Notes: generated by a model from the sequence alone, not told the origin. 24,227 nucleotides of DNA from RGIG8785 sp045655245 (GCA_045655245.1 JAZOOX010000027.1:1-24227), one strand, 5' to 3'; positions 7,956-16,170 are shown, counted from the stretch's first letter. Program-made: numbers and translations.

Positions 7956-8144
7956 ATGGCAAAGTGTTCCGTATGCGGCAAGGGTGTTTCCTTTGGTATT
8001 AATGTCAGCCACTCGCACAGAAGAAGTAACAGAACTTTCAAGCCCAACATCAGACGTGTTAAGGCTGTTGTTAACGGTGCAAACAAAACTGTTTATGTTT
8101 GTGCTCGTTGCCTTCGTGCTAACAAGGTTACCCGCGCTATTTAA
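7956..8144 (+). CDS. rpmB: Large ribosomal subunit protein bL28, zinc-binding form
   Basis: Structural protein of the 50S subunit. The 62-residue sequence starts MAKCSVCGKGVSFG and has SHSHRRSNRTFKPN and the C-terminal VYVCARCLRA. Two CxxC pairs, Cys4/Cys7 and Cys49/Cys52, make this the C+ form that coordinates zinc, unlike the main Bacillus L28, which lacks them. ATG 7956 follows GGAGGTG. It is a single-gene transcript with its own promoter and a hairpin terminator eleven bases after the stop. It is not shown in the window whether a cysteine-free paralogue exists elsewhere in the genome. Confidence 0.97.
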   Translation: MAKCSVCGKGVSFGINVSHSHRRSNRTFKPNIRRVKAVVNGANKTVYVCARCLRANKVTRAI

Positions 8145-8154
8145 TCCGATTTTG

Positions 8155-8186
8155 AAAAAGCGACTTGCTTTGCAAGTCGCTTTTTT
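8155..8186. terminator. Bidirectional terminator between rpmB and hemW
   Basis: Stem GCGACTTGC (8160-8168) and GCAAGTCGC (8172-8180) with a three-base loop, flanked by AAAAA on the left and TTTTTT on the right. It therefore has a U-run in both directions and can end both the plus-strand rpmB and the minus-strand lepA-hemW transcripts. Confidence 0.9.
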
Positions 8187-8191
8187 ATTTG

Positions 8192-9280
8192 TTAAAGTAA
8201 AAAATCACACATAACCGAATTGGCTAAATCCATCCCTCGGTCGGTCAGGCGGCAATACTTTTCCTCGTTCAGTAAAAGGCCTGCCGAAACCCATTTGCGG
8301 ATCGCACTGCCAAACGACGCTTCCAACCGACAGCCAAACCGTTTTCGGAAGAGTTCCTTGTCGATCCCACGGGTCATCCGAAGCATCATCACGCAAAACT
8401 CCGAGGCTTGTTCTTCTACCGATAAAACTTCGTCGGTAGTCACGGCAACGCCATTGATATACTGTTCCAAATCTGCGGGGTGATGACATCGTTTTCCGTT
8501 TAAAAAAGAATGTGCCGCCGCTCCGCAACCATAGTATTCCCCACATTGCCAATAGTTTATGTTATGTTTGCAGGCATATCCTGCTCTGGAAAAATTCGAG
8601 GTCTCGTAACGATGATACCCGTTTCTTTGAAAAAAATCCACCGCAAGATGATATAATTCACGATCCGATTCAGCCTCCGCTTCCCGAACTCCTTGTTCAT
8701 AAAACGGAGTGCCCTCTTCAACAATCAATGCATAACAGGAAATGTGTTCGGGTGACAACGCGCAAACCTGTTCCAAAGTATCGGTAAAAGTTTGCGGTGT
8801 TTGCCCGGGAAAGGCAAACATCAAATCAACATTGATATTTGTAAACCCGGCACGTCGCGCCGCCGAATAGCAGTTGTAAAACGTCTCGACCGAGTGAATC
8901 CGCCCCAACGTTTTTAATTCCTCGTCCTGCAACGACTGAACGCCGATACTCAGGCGGTTGACCCCCGCCTTTTTGATTGCGGTCAGATAGGCTTCATCGA
9001 CTGTGCCCGGATTGACTTCAACCGTGAACTCTCCGCCCTTTCGAATCGGACAGGCGTCAATGACACCGAGAAGCAGGTGTAAAGGCAAACTGCTTGGCGT
9101 CCCGCCGCCGATAAAAACCGTTTCAACCATTTCATCAATAGCGGATATCTCTTCAACCAGCCGCTTTACATAGCGTTCTTTCAAGGATTCAGACTGCTCG
9201 GCCAACGAAAAGAAATCACAGTATCCGCACTTCTTTATGCAAAACGGAATATGGATGTAAAGCCCTCTGCCATTACACAT
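8192..9280 (-). CDS. hemW: HemW-like radical SAM protein (oxygen-independent coproporphyrinogen oxidase family)
   Basis: Radical SAM protein of the HemN/HemW family. HemW proteins bind haem and act as haem chaperones, and are distinct from true HemN coproporphyrinogen dehydrogenase. The 362-residue protein has the cluster-binding CxxxCxxC at Cys14, Cys18 and Cys21 within PFCIKKCGYCDF, GGGTPS, EVNPGT, SIGVQSLQDEELKTLGRIH, NVDLMFAFPGQT, and the HNINYW motif that marks HemW. It starts five CxxxC-proximal residues earlier than many HemN proteins, without their N-terminal extension. It follows lepA with one spacer base; the region before ATG 9280 has only a weak Shine-Dalgarno inside the lepA end, so coupling to lepA is likely. 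The lepA-hemW pairing is typical of Gram-positive genomes. Haem dependence in this anaerobe is an open question. Confidence 0.92.
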   Translation of the reverse strand: MCNGRGLYIHIPFCIKKCGYCDFFSLAEQSESLKERYVKRLVEEISAIDEMVETVFIGGGTPSSLPLHLLLGVIDACPIRKGGEFTVEVNPGTVDEAYLTAIKKAGVNRLSIGVQSLQDEELKTLGRIHSVETFYNCYSAARRAGFTNINVDLMFAFPGQTPQTFTDTLEQVCALSPEHISCYALIVEEGTPFYEQGVREAEAESDRELYHLAVDFFQRNGYHRYETSNFSRAGYACKHNINYWQCGEYYGCGAAAHSFLNGKRCHHPADLEQYINGVAVTTDEVLSVEEQASEFCVMMLRMTRGIDKELFRKRFGCRLEASFGSAIRKWVSAGLLLNEEKYCRLTDRGMDLANSVMCDFLL

Positions 9281-9281
9281 A

Positions 9282-11084
9282 TCAATCCAACTTCAAAACG
9301 GACATAAACGCTTCCTGGGGAACTTCTACCGTTCCGACCTGACGCATCCGCTTTTTACCTTCCTTCTGCTTTTCCAGCAGTTTCTTCTTACGAGTAATAT
9401 CGCCGCCGTAGCACTTGGCCAAAACGTCTTTGCGCATTGCTTTTACCGTTTCACGAGCGATGACCTTGCCGCCCACGGCCGCCTGAATGGGAATCTCAAA
9501 CAACTGACGGGGAATGGATTCTTTCAGTTTTTCCGCAATGCGGCGCCCGCGGCTGTAGGCACGGTCTGCAAAAACGATGAAGGACAGCGCATCCACCATC
9601 TCCCCGTTTAAGAGAATATCCAATTTAACCAGTTCGGATTTTTTATATCCCTTAAACTCATAGTCAAAGGACGCGTACCCGCGGGTGCGCGACTTTAATG
9701 CGTCAAAAAAGTCGTAGATTATTTCGTTCAAAGGCAGTTCGTAGTGTAATTGCACACGCGTACTGTCAATGTATTTCATATCAAAATAAGTGCCGCGGCG
9801 GTCCTGACACAGATCCATCACCGCACCGACAAACTCGGACGGAAGCAGAATGGTAGCATCTACCATCGGCTCTTCCATCATCGCAATTTCGCCCGCGGGA
9901 GGCATATTGGTCGGGTTGTCAATCATGACGACATCGCCGTTGGTTTTGGTAATGCGATACACGACACTGGGGGCAGTAGTAACCAAATCCAAGTTATATT
10001 CCCGTTCCAACCGTTCCTGGATGATTTCCATATGCAAAAGACCTAAAAACCCGCATCGGAATCCAAACCCAAGGGCAATAGAGGTTTCTGCCTCGAAAGC
10101 CAGTGCGGCATCGTTTAACTGAAGCTTTTCCAACGCATCACGGAGATCGTTATAACGAGCGCCGTCAGCGGGGTAGATACCGCAATAAACCATAGAGTTG
10201 ACCTTGCGGTAACCGGGCAACGCCTCTTTTGCGGGATGATTCGCCAACGTAATCGTTTCGCCTACACTAACATCCCGAACGTTTTTGATGGATGCGGCAA
10301 TAAAGCCTACTTCACCCGCCGAAATCCCGTTGGTATTTTCCAATCCGACAGCAGCCAGATAGCCCGTTTCGGTAACCGTGAATTCTGCCCCTGTCGCCAT
10401 CATTTTAATCGTATCCCCGGGTGAAACTTTGCCATCTACCACACGGACATACACGATAACGCCTTTATAACTGTCATAATACGAGTCAAACACCAATGCC
10501 TTAAGCGGTGCATTTTCATCCCCCACAGGAGGAGGAATCAAAGAAACCACCTGTTCCAACACCGACTCGATATTGATGCCGCGTTTAGCCGAGATCAGCG
10601 GTGCATCCTGGGCATCAATGCCGATGATGTCCTCGATCTCGGTCTTGACTTCTTCGGGGCGCGCGCTGGGCAGGTCAATTTTATTGATCACGGGAACCAG
10701 TTCCAAATCGTTATCCAAAGCCAGATAAGTATTGGCAAGAGTCTGTGCTTCGATGCCCTGAGCGGCATCGACGATTAAAATTGCACCTTCGCACGCCGCC
10801 AGACTGCGGGAAACTTCATAGTTAAAGTCCACATGTCCGGGAGTGTCGATCAGGTTCAGCACATACTCCTCTCCGTCCTGTGCACGGTAGTTTAATTTGA
10901 CCGCACGGGCCTTGATGGTAATCCCACGTTCCCGCTCCAATTCCATATCATCAAGCAGCTGTTCTTCCATCTCACGGGCGGTAACCTTTCCGGTCAGTTC
11001 CAGAATACGGTCAGCCAGGGTGGACTTGCCGTGGTCGATATGTGCAATAATACAAAAATTACGAATTTTGCTCTGTTCCGCCAT
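9282..11084 (-). CDS. lepA: Elongation factor 4 (LepA), ribosome-associated GTPase
   Basis: Translational GTPase related to EF-G that acts on the ribosome; roles in back-translocation and in 30S assembly have been proposed. The 600-residue length is typical. The P-loop AHIDHGKS (14-21), the switch region ERERGITIKA (about 50-59), DTPGHVDF (80-87) and NKIDLPSA are all intact, and the LepA-specific C-terminal end with KKKLLEKQKEGKKRMRQVG and SVLKLD is complete. ATG 11084 follows GGAGAG with about six bases of spacing. It leads a two-gene operon with hemW and diverges from proS. Confidence 0.98.
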   Translation of the reverse strand: MAEQSKIRNFCIIAHIDHGKSTLADRILELTGKVTAREMEEQLLDDMELERERGITIKARAVKLNYRAQDGEEYVLNLIDTPGHVDFNYEVSRSLAACEGAILIVDAAQGIEAQTLANTYLALDNDLELVPVINKIDLPSARPEEVKTEIEDIIGIDAQDAPLISAKRGINIESVLEQVVSLIPPPVGDENAPLKALVFDSYYDSYKGVIVYVRVVDGKVSPGDTIKMMATGAEFTVTETGYLAAVGLENTNGISAGEVGFIAASIKNVRDVSVGETITLANHPAKEALPGYRKVNSMVYCGIYPADGARYNDLRDALEKLQLNDAALAFEAETSIALGFGFRCGFLGLLHMEIIQERLEREYNLDLVTTAPSVVYRITKTNGDVVMIDNPTNMPPAGEIAMMEEPMVDATILLPSEFVGAVMDLCQDRRGTYFDMKYIDSTRVQLHYELPLNEIIYDFFDALKSRTRGYASFDYEFKGYKKSELVKLDILLNGEMVDALSFIVFADRAYSRGRRIAEKLKESIPRQLFEIPIQAAVGGKVIARETVKAMRKDVLAKCYGGDITRKKKLLEKQKEGKKRMRQVGTVEVPQEAFMSVLKLD

Positions 11085-11125
11085 ATTTTTCTCTCCGTTT
11101 CGGATTGTTCTGTCGAATTTTTTTA

Positions 11126-11134
11126 ATTATATCA
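11126..11134 (-). promoter_or_regulatory. Extended -10 promoter element of lepA
   Basis: The minus strand reads TATGATATAAT, a perfect TATAAT (11131-11126) with the TGn extension. The -35 region at 17 bases reads TTTCTT and is poor, which is common when an extended -10 is present. A and T runs lie just upstream. Confidence 0.55.
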
Positions 11135-11164
11135 TACTTTTTTAAAAAAAGAAATAAAAATTTA

Positions 11165-11193
11165 TTGATTTTGTGTGAATATTTTGGTATCTT
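11165..11193 (+). promoter_or_regulatory. Candidate promoter of the proS operon
   Basis: TTGATT (11165-11170), 17 bases, TATCTT (11188-11193) with a TGn extension (11185-11187 reads TGG). A CATAAT at 11205-11210 is an alternative -10 with a poor -35. The leader before the proS ATG would be only about 35 bases, too short for a T-box riboswitch. Confidence 0.4.
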
Positions 11194-11235
11194 ATTAATA
11201 TATGCATAATTGTGTTGCGAAAGGATTGAAAACCA

Positions 11236-12939
11236 ATGAAAGTTAGTAAGTTACTGATCCCCACCTTACGTGAGGTTCCGGCAGAGGCGGAAATCGCCAG
11301 TCATTGCCTGATGCTCCGTGCAGGTTATATGCGCAAACTGGCAGCAGGCGTATACTCCTATCTGCCGCTGGGACTCCGTACCTTAAAGAAAATCGAGAAC
11401 ATTGTCCGTGAAGAAATGGACCGTGCAGGGGCACAGGAGCTTCTGATGTCTGCCCTCCTCCCTGCTGAATTCTATCAAAAATCGGGGCGTTGGGACGTGT
11501 TCGGCTCCAGCATGTTCCGTTTAAAAGACCGCAACGGTCGCGATTTCTGTTTAGGACCCACCCACGAGGAAATCTTTACCCAAACGGTGATTAACGAGGT
11601 TCGCTCTTACAAAGAGTATCCCATGACCTTATACCAGATCCAGACCAAGTATCGTGACGAGCGCCGTCCCCGTTTTGGCGTCATCCGGGGTCGCGAGTTT
11701 GTGATGAAAGATGCCTATAGTTTTGACCGTAACGATGCTGAACTGGACCAGTCCTATCAGGCAATGTACAAGGCCTACTGCCGCATTTTCGACCGTTTGG
11801 GTCTGGATTACACCGTGGTTGATGCTGACTCCGGTGCAATGGGCGGCTCGGGTTCTCAGGAGTTTATGGTCAAATCCGACATTGGGGAAGACGGCATTGC
11901 TTTCTGTGAAAAATGCGGTTACGCCGCCAATTTTGAAAAAGCGGTCTGCACCGTTGTCAAATCGGACAACAAACCCGAACAGTTGCCCATGCAAAAGGTC
12001 TCTACCCCCCATGTTCGTACCATTGAAGAACTGACCGATTTCTTAAAAACCACCCCCAAAGCGTTTGCAAAGACTCTGCTTTATCGTGCCGATGACAAGA
12101 TTGTTGCCGCAATGGTCCGCGGCGATCGCGAATTAAACGAGGTCAAACTGCAGAACAAGCTGGGGTGCATTGAGCTGGAAATGGCAGATGCCGATACGGT
12201 TTGCCGCATCACCAACGCGGCAGTCGGTTTTGCAGGACCCGTAAACCTCCCCATCGAGGTTTACTGCGATCTGGAAGTTGCCGAAATGGTCAATATGGTT
12301 GTCGGTGCCAACGAGACCGACTTCCATTTCGAGAACGTCAACATCAACCGCGATTTCACCCCCACCGCTGTTTTAGACCTGCGCCTGATTGAAAAAGGTG
12401 ATCCTTGCCCCCACTGTGGCGAACCCATGGGTGTTGCTCAGGGCATCGAGGTTGGTCATATCTTCAAGTTGGGTACCAAGTATTCGGATGCGCTGGGGTT
12501 GAAGTTCCTGGACGAAAACGGCGAAGAAAAGACGGTTACTATGGGTTGCTACGGTATCGGCGTCAGCAGATGTCTCTCCGCTGTGTTGGAACAGAACAAC
12601 GACGAAAACGGTATGATTTGGCCCGTCGCCATTGCGCCCTATCAGGCAATCATTGTTCCCGTCAACTATAACGATCCGTTGCAGTCGAAAATCGCAGATG
12701 AGATTTACGAGTCCTTACAAAAGCAGGGTGTTGAAGTGTTGCTGGACGACCGCGACGAACGACCCGGTGTAAAATTTAAAGATGCTGATTTAATCGGTAT
12801 CCCCGTTCGCATCACCGTAGGTAAAAAGGCTGCTGAAGGTCTGGTCGAGTACAAGTTGCGCACCGACTCTGCCCCCTGCGACTTATCTGTTGAAGATGCT
12901 GTAAATACCGCTGTTTCGTACATTAACGAAAACCGCTGA
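11236..12939 (+). CDS. proS: Prolyl-tRNA synthetase, bacterial type with editing domain
   Basis: Class II aminoacyl-tRNA synthetase that charges tRNA-Pro in the cytoplasm. The 567-residue protein is the bacterial architecture: catalytic core with motif 1 around GLRTLKKIENIVREEM, motif 2 YRDERRPRFGVIRGREFVMKD (about residues 137-157), an inserted YbaK-like editing domain (about 225-385), motif 3 GCYGIGVSR, and a C-terminal anticodon-binding domain with VLLDDRDERPGVKFKDADLIGIP. An FCEKCGYAANFEKA stretch precedes the insertion. ATG 11236 follows AAAGGA ten bases upstream. It is the first gene of proS-tyrS-chr-chr, 13 bases before tyrS. Confidence 0.98.
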   Translation: MKVSKLLIPTLREVPAEAEIASHCLMLRAGYMRKLAAGVYSYLPLGLRTLKKIENIVREEMDRAGAQELLMSALLPAEFYQKSGRWDVFGSSMFRLKDRNGRDFCLGPTHEEIFTQTVINEVRSYKEYPMTLYQIQTKYRDERRPRFGVIRGREFVMKDAYSFDRNDAELDQSYQAMYKAYCRIFDRLGLDYTVVDADSGAMGGSGSQEFMVKSDIGEDGIAFCEKCGYAANFEKAVCTVVKSDNKPEQLPMQKVSTPHVRTIEELTDFLKTTPKAFAKTLLYRADDKIVAAMVRGDRELNEVKLQNKLGCIELEMADADTVCRITNAAVGFAGPVNLPIEVYCDLEVAEMVNMVVGANETDFHFENVNINRDFTPTAVLDLRLIEKGDPCPHCGEPMGVAQGIEVGHIFKLGTKYSDALGLKFLDENGEEKTVTMGCYGIGVSRCLSAVLEQNNDENGMIWPVAIAPYQAIIVPVNYNDPLQSKIADEIYESLQKQGVEVLLDDRDERPGVKFKDADLIGIPVRITVGKKAAEGLVEYKLRTDSAPCDLSVEDAVNTAVSYINENR

Positions 12940-12952
12940 GAGGAGACTTATC

Positions 12953-14176
12953 ATGAGTGTTTTTGATGAATTAAAGGCCCGTGGCCTGATTGCACAAATG
13001 ACCCACGAGGACGAGATCCGCACCTTGCTGGAAAACGAGAAGGTTACTTTCTACATCGGATTTGATCCTACTGCAGACAGTCTGCACGTCGGACATTTCC
13101 TGCAGATGGTTGTTATGGCACATATGCAAAAGGCAGGTCACCGTCCCATTGCTGTTATCGGTGACGGTACCGTTATGATCGGCGACCCCACCGGTAAGAC
13201 TGATATGCGCCGCATGATGGGGCGTGAAGAAATCGAAGCAAACGCCGAAAAGTTTAAAAAGCAGTTGTCCAAATTCATCGACTTCAGCGACGGAAAAGCG
13301 TTGATGGTCAACAACGGCAACTGGCTACTCCCCTTGAACTATATCGAGTTTTTGCGGGAAGTCGGCGTTCATTTCTCGGTCAACCGCATGCTGACTGCAG
13401 AGTGTTTTAAATCCCGTTTAGAGCGCGGTCTGTCCTTTATCGAGTTCAACTATATGCTGATGCAAAGTTACGACTTCTTAAAGCTCTATCGTGACTATGG
13501 CTGTAAGATGGAGCTGGGCGGTGACGACCAGTGGTCCAACATCATCGGCGGTGTTGAACTGATCCGTCGTACAGAAAGCGCACCTGCCTATGGTATGACC
13601 TTCACCCTTTTAACCACCAGTGAAGGCAAAAAGATGGGTAAGACCGAAAAGGGCGCCCTGTGGTTAGACCCCGAAAAGACTTCGCCCTACGAGTTCTATC
13701 AATATTTCCGTAACATCGGCGACCAAGACGTTATCAAGTGCCTGAAACTGTTGACCTTCCTTCCCTTGGAAGAGATCGACGAACTGGCAAAACTGGAAGG
13801 CAAGGACATTAACATCGCTAAGAAGAAGCTGGCGTTTGAAGTAACCAAGATGATTCACGGCGAAGAAGAGACGGTCAAGGCACAAGAAGCTGCGGAATCC
13901 CTGTTCGAAAAGGGCGGTCACTCGGACAATATGCCGACTGTTGAACTAGCAAAGACTGCCGTTGATGCTTCGATTGCCATTTTGGACTTACTGACCCAAA
14001 CGGGCATTATGCCGTCCAAGAGCGAAGGTCGCCGTCTGATTCAGCAGGGCGGTCTCTCTTTAAACGATGAAAAGGTAACCGAAATTGAGCGTATGGTTAC
14101 TGCAGCCGATTTTGCAAACGGCTATGCAGTTGTAAAGTGCGGCAAGAAGAAGTTCTTCCGCATCAACCTGATATAA
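12953..14176 (+). CDS. tyrS: Tyrosyl-tRNA synthetase
   Basis: Class I synthetase charging tRNA-Tyr. The 407-residue protein has the HIGH-type motif HVGH (45-48), GDPTGKT (77-83), the tyrosine-binding LGGDDQWSNI (188-197), and a KMSKS-type loop KMGKT (227-231). A C-terminal S4 RNA-binding domain spans about residues 345-405. ATG 12953 follows AGGAGA. The stop TAA overlaps the ATG of the next gene by one base (TAATG). No T-box leader is visible ahead of the operon, although many Gram-positives regulate tyrS that way. Confidence 0.98.
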   Translation: MSVFDELKARGLIAQMTHEDEIRTLLENEKVTFYIGFDPTADSLHVGHFLQMVVMAHMQKAGHRPIAVIGDGTVMIGDPTGKTDMRRMMGREEIEANAEKFKKQLSKFIDFSDGKALMVNNGNWLLPLNYIEFLREVGVHFSVNRMLTAECFKSRLERGLSFIEFNYMLMQSYDFLKLYRDYGCKMELGGDDQWSNIIGGVELIRRTESAPAYGMTFTLLTTSEGKKMGKTEKGALWLDPEKTSPYEFYQYFRNIGDQDVIKCLKLLTFLPLEEIDELAKLEGKDINIAKKKLAFEVTKMIHGEEETVKAQEAAESLFEKGGHSDNMPTVELAKTAVDASIAILDLLTQTGIMPSKSEGRRLIQQGGLSLNDEKVTEIERMVTAADFANGYAVVKCGKKKFFRINLI

Positions 14177-14724
14177 TGGAGAAGAAACCCTCCCTTTGGG
14201 ATCTGTTCTTTACCTTTGCCAAGATCGGCGGCGTAACCTTCGGGGGCGGAATTGCAATGCTCCCCATTTTGGAACGCGATCTGGTAGAACAACGGACATG
14301 GATCACAAATGACGAACTGACCGATTGCTATGCAATCGGTCAATGTACGCCCGGCATTATTGCAGTAAATGTTGCCACCTTTGTCGGCTACCGCCAGCGG
14401 GGTGTTTTGGGCAGTATTATCAGCACATTGGGCATGGTTACCCCCTCGCTGATCATCATTACCTTAATTGCTGCGTTTTTGTCGAACTTTGCCGAAATCC
14501 CCTTGGTCCGAAACGCCTTTTGGGGAATTCGCATTGCCGTTGCCGCAATCATCGTGAATACCGTTACCAAGTTGTTCTCGAAAAACGTAAAAGGCCGAAT
14601 CGGTATTTTTATATTTTTCTTTTCGTTGCTCGTTTTATTATTCACCACCACTTCTCCCGTTGTGGTTATCGTCATTTCTGCATTAATCGGGATTTTGGTA
14701 CGTGCAAAGGAGTGGCGTAAATGA
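14176..14724 (+). CDS. Half-size chromate transporter (CHR family), first subunit
   Basis: Predicted inner-membrane protein of the chromate ion transporter family, of the short form in which two adjacent genes encode the two homologous halves of ChrA. The 182-residue product begins with an amphipathic segment then FAKIGGVTFGGGIAMLPILE, followed by the conserved QCTPGIIAVNVATFVGY and several hydrophobic segments, the last two near residues 135-175. The family hallmark PGP is PGI here. ATG 14176 is preferred over the in-frame GTG at 14137, which lies inside tyrS: it aligns with the start of the partner. No Shine-Dalgarno precedes it, so translation probably depends on ribosomes finishing tyrS. 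Physiological substrate may be chromate, sulfate or another anion; the sequence does not say. Confidence 0.9.
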   Translation: MEKKPSLWDLFFTFAKIGGVTFGGGIAMLPILERDLVEQRTWITNDELTDCYAIGQCTPGIIAVNVATFVGYRQRGVLGSIISTLGMVTPSLIIITLIAAFLSNFAEIPLVRNAFWGIRIAVAAIIVNTVTKLFSKNVKGRIGIFIFFFSLLVLLFTTTSPVVVIVISALIGILVRAKEWRK

Positions 14725-15287
14725 TCTGTCTGGAACTGTTTTTTGAATTCTTTAAAATCGGGTTGTTCTCTTTCGGCGGCGGTTTGGCAACCATCCCCTT
14801 CTTAAATGCATTGGCAGACGCGCGCCCCACCTGGCTGACCCGAGAAGCCATCATCGATATGCTCGCCGTGTCCGAGTCTACCCCCGGACCCATCGGCGTT
14901 AACATCGCTACTTATGTCGGCTTTGACCTTTACGGAATTTGCGGCGGTTTGGCGGCCACATTGGGACTGATTACCCCCTCGATAATCTGCATTTTGCTGA
15001 TTGTCCGCATCTTAGACCGTTTCCGCGACTCCAATGTCGTACAAAATGTTTTTGTAGGCATTCGTCCTGCGGCGGTGGGGTTGATTGGGTGTGCCGCTGT
15101 TGAAGTACTGCGGGAGTGTTTTATCAACCTTTCGGCTTGGGAAGCAAGAGCGTTTACCCAGTTGTTCGACTGGTGGGGACTGTTATTCTTTGGCGCACTG
15201 CTCTTTTTAAGCAACAAAATCAAAGCACATCCCGTTTTATTCATCGCCATCGGCGGTGTTGTGGGAATGATAAAAGGACTGTTTTAA
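14721..15287 (+). CDS. Half-size chromate transporter (CHR family), second subunit
   Basis: Second half of the CHR pair, 188 residues, predicted integral membrane protein. It repeats the layout of the first gene: FFKIGLFSFGGGLATIPFL near the N-terminus and SESTPGPIGVNIATYVGF with the intact PGP motif, then hydrophobic segments around residues 72-95, 107-126, 150-160 and 172-187. Its ATG overlaps the partner's stop (ATGA), with AAGGAGTG upstream, so the two are coupled and likely form a heterodimer. The TAA stop lies in the centre of the downstream terminator palindrome and overlaps the convergent ylzJ-like gene by four bases. Confidence 0.92.
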   Translation: MICLELFFEFFKIGLFSFGGGLATIPFLNALADARPTWLTREAIIDMLAVSESTPGPIGVNIATYVGFDLYGICGGLAATLGLITPSIICILLIVRILDRFRDSNVVQNVFVGIRPAAVGLIGCAAVEVLRECFINLSAWEARAFTQLFDWWGLLFFGALLFLSNKIKAHPVLFIAIGGVVGMIKGLF

Positions 15288-15302
15288 AACAGTCCTTTTT
15301 TT
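15272..15302. terminator. Bidirectional terminator palindrome holding two convergent stop codons
   Basis: A perfect 28-base palindrome, 14 bases per arm (AAAAGGACTGTTTT and its complement, 15272-15299), followed by more T on the right and preceded by A on the left. Each direction ends in a U-run. The central TTTTAAAA contains the TAA of the plus-strand transporter (15285-15287) and the TAA of the minus-strand ylzJ-like gene (15286-15284). Confidence 0.85.
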
Positions 15303-15493
15303 ATACTCTTTCCTACAGCAAATTCGGGATTCAAATAGTCATTCAGTTTTCCGGAAAGCAACCGTTCAATCCTTGCACCGCCCGAGGTAAACCGCACCTC
15401 TACCAAGGCGCCGTTCAGCTTCATGGGGCGCACTTCCTCCTGAAACTCCGACGGTGGAAAAAGCTCCTCTATGGGCAGGATAGAATACATCAT
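15284..15493 (-). CDS. YlzJ-like small protein
   Basis: A 69-residue protein of unknown function that resembles Bacillus YlzJ: an MxYSILPIEELFP start, a central VEVRFTSGGARIERLLSGKLNDYLNP segment and a short tail. Its main support is context: it starts one base overlapping (TAATG) the stop of the TepA-like gene, and YlzJ-like genes sit next to tepA in many Gram-positives. A strong GAGGAGGGGAG inside the end of tepA serves as its ribosome site. ATG 15493 is followed directly by a second ATG. No signal peptide or membrane segment is evident. The last four residues KGLF are encoded by the terminator palindrome. Confidence 0.8.
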   Translation of the reverse strand: MMYSILPIEELFPPSEFQEEVRPMKLNGALVEVRFTSGGARIERLLSGKLNDYLNPEFAVGKSIKKGLF

Positions 15494-16170
15494 TAGACTC
15501 TCCCCTCCTCGATTAAGGCATTAAGACGATCGAGGGCGGTAGCGATTCCGCCCACTTCGTCAATGATACCGCAGTCCACTGCATCTTCGCCAAACAAGAC
15601 GGTTCCCACATCGTTTGCCATCTCCCCCGTTTTCAGCATCAGTTTGCGAAACGCCTCGTCACTGATATTGGAGTTCGAGGAAACGAAACGAATAATTCGT
15701 TCTTGCATCTTTTCGAAATACTCAAACGCCTGTGGAACACCGATAATGGTGCCGTTCATCCGTACAGGATGTACCGTCATCGTGGCAGACGGCGCAATCA
15801 ACGAATATTTAGCGGACACCGCAAGGGGGACACCGATGCTGTGTCCGCCGCCTAAAACAATGGAAACGCTTGGCTTTCGCATCGACGAGATCATCTCTGC
15901 CAATGCAAGCCCGGCCTCGACATCGCCGCCCAGCGTATTAATCAACAACAAAAGTCCGTCAATTTCTTTGTCCTCTTCCACGGCGATGAGTTGCGGGATC
16001 ATATGTTCGTACTTGGTGGTCTTGCTTTGCGGCGGCAAAAGAATATGCCCTTCGATCTGACCGATAATGGTAAGGCAATGAATGTTTTTGTTGTGACTGA
16101 CGATTTTTGCAGTTCCGTCCTGTTCTACTTCTTCGTCTTCACAGTGCTTGTCTTTTTCTTGTTCGCTCAT
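15493..16170 (-). CDS. tepA: TepA/ClpP-like serine protease
   Basis: ClpP-fold serine protease of the TepA (translocation-enhancing) group. In Bacillus TepA is needed for efficient secretion and may degrade signal peptides. The 225-residue protein has a charged, low-complexity N-terminus (to about residue 24), a ClpP core with LLLLINTLGGDVEAGLALAE, the nucleophile Ser111 in GGGHSIGVPLAVSA and His134 in TVHPVRMNG, and a C-terminal acid region. No signal peptide is seen, so it is cytoplasmic. ATG 16170 follows AAGGAG. It is followed by the ylzJ-like gene with a one-base overlap. A TATACT-like box lies upstream, but I find no matching -35. Confidence 0.9.
   Translation of the reverse strand: MSEQEKDKHCEDEEVEQDGTAKIVSHNKNIHCLTIIGQIEGHILLPPQSKTTKYEHMIPQLIAVEEDKEIDGLLLLINTLGGDVEAGLALAEMISSMRKPSVSIVLGGGHSIGVPLAVSAKYSLIAPSATMTVHPVRMNGTIIGVPQAFEYFEKMQERIIRFVSSNSNISDEAFRKLMLKTGEMANDVGTVLFGEDAVDCGIIDEVGGIATALDRLNALIEEGRV

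Noticed and set aside
8205..8552. Second open frame of 115 codons on the minus strand within hemW
   Set aside because: It is an alternative frame of the hemW region without family features; the hemW frame carries all radical SAM motifs.
11194..11235. T-box or other riboswitch ahead of proS-tyrS
   Set aside because: The leader is too short for a T-box and shows no specifier hairpin or terminator/antiterminator pair.
14137..14175. Upstream GTG extension of the first CHR gene
   Set aside because: It lies inside tyrS, has no Shine-Dalgarno, and the extra residues have no counterpart in the partner; ATG 14176 aligns better.
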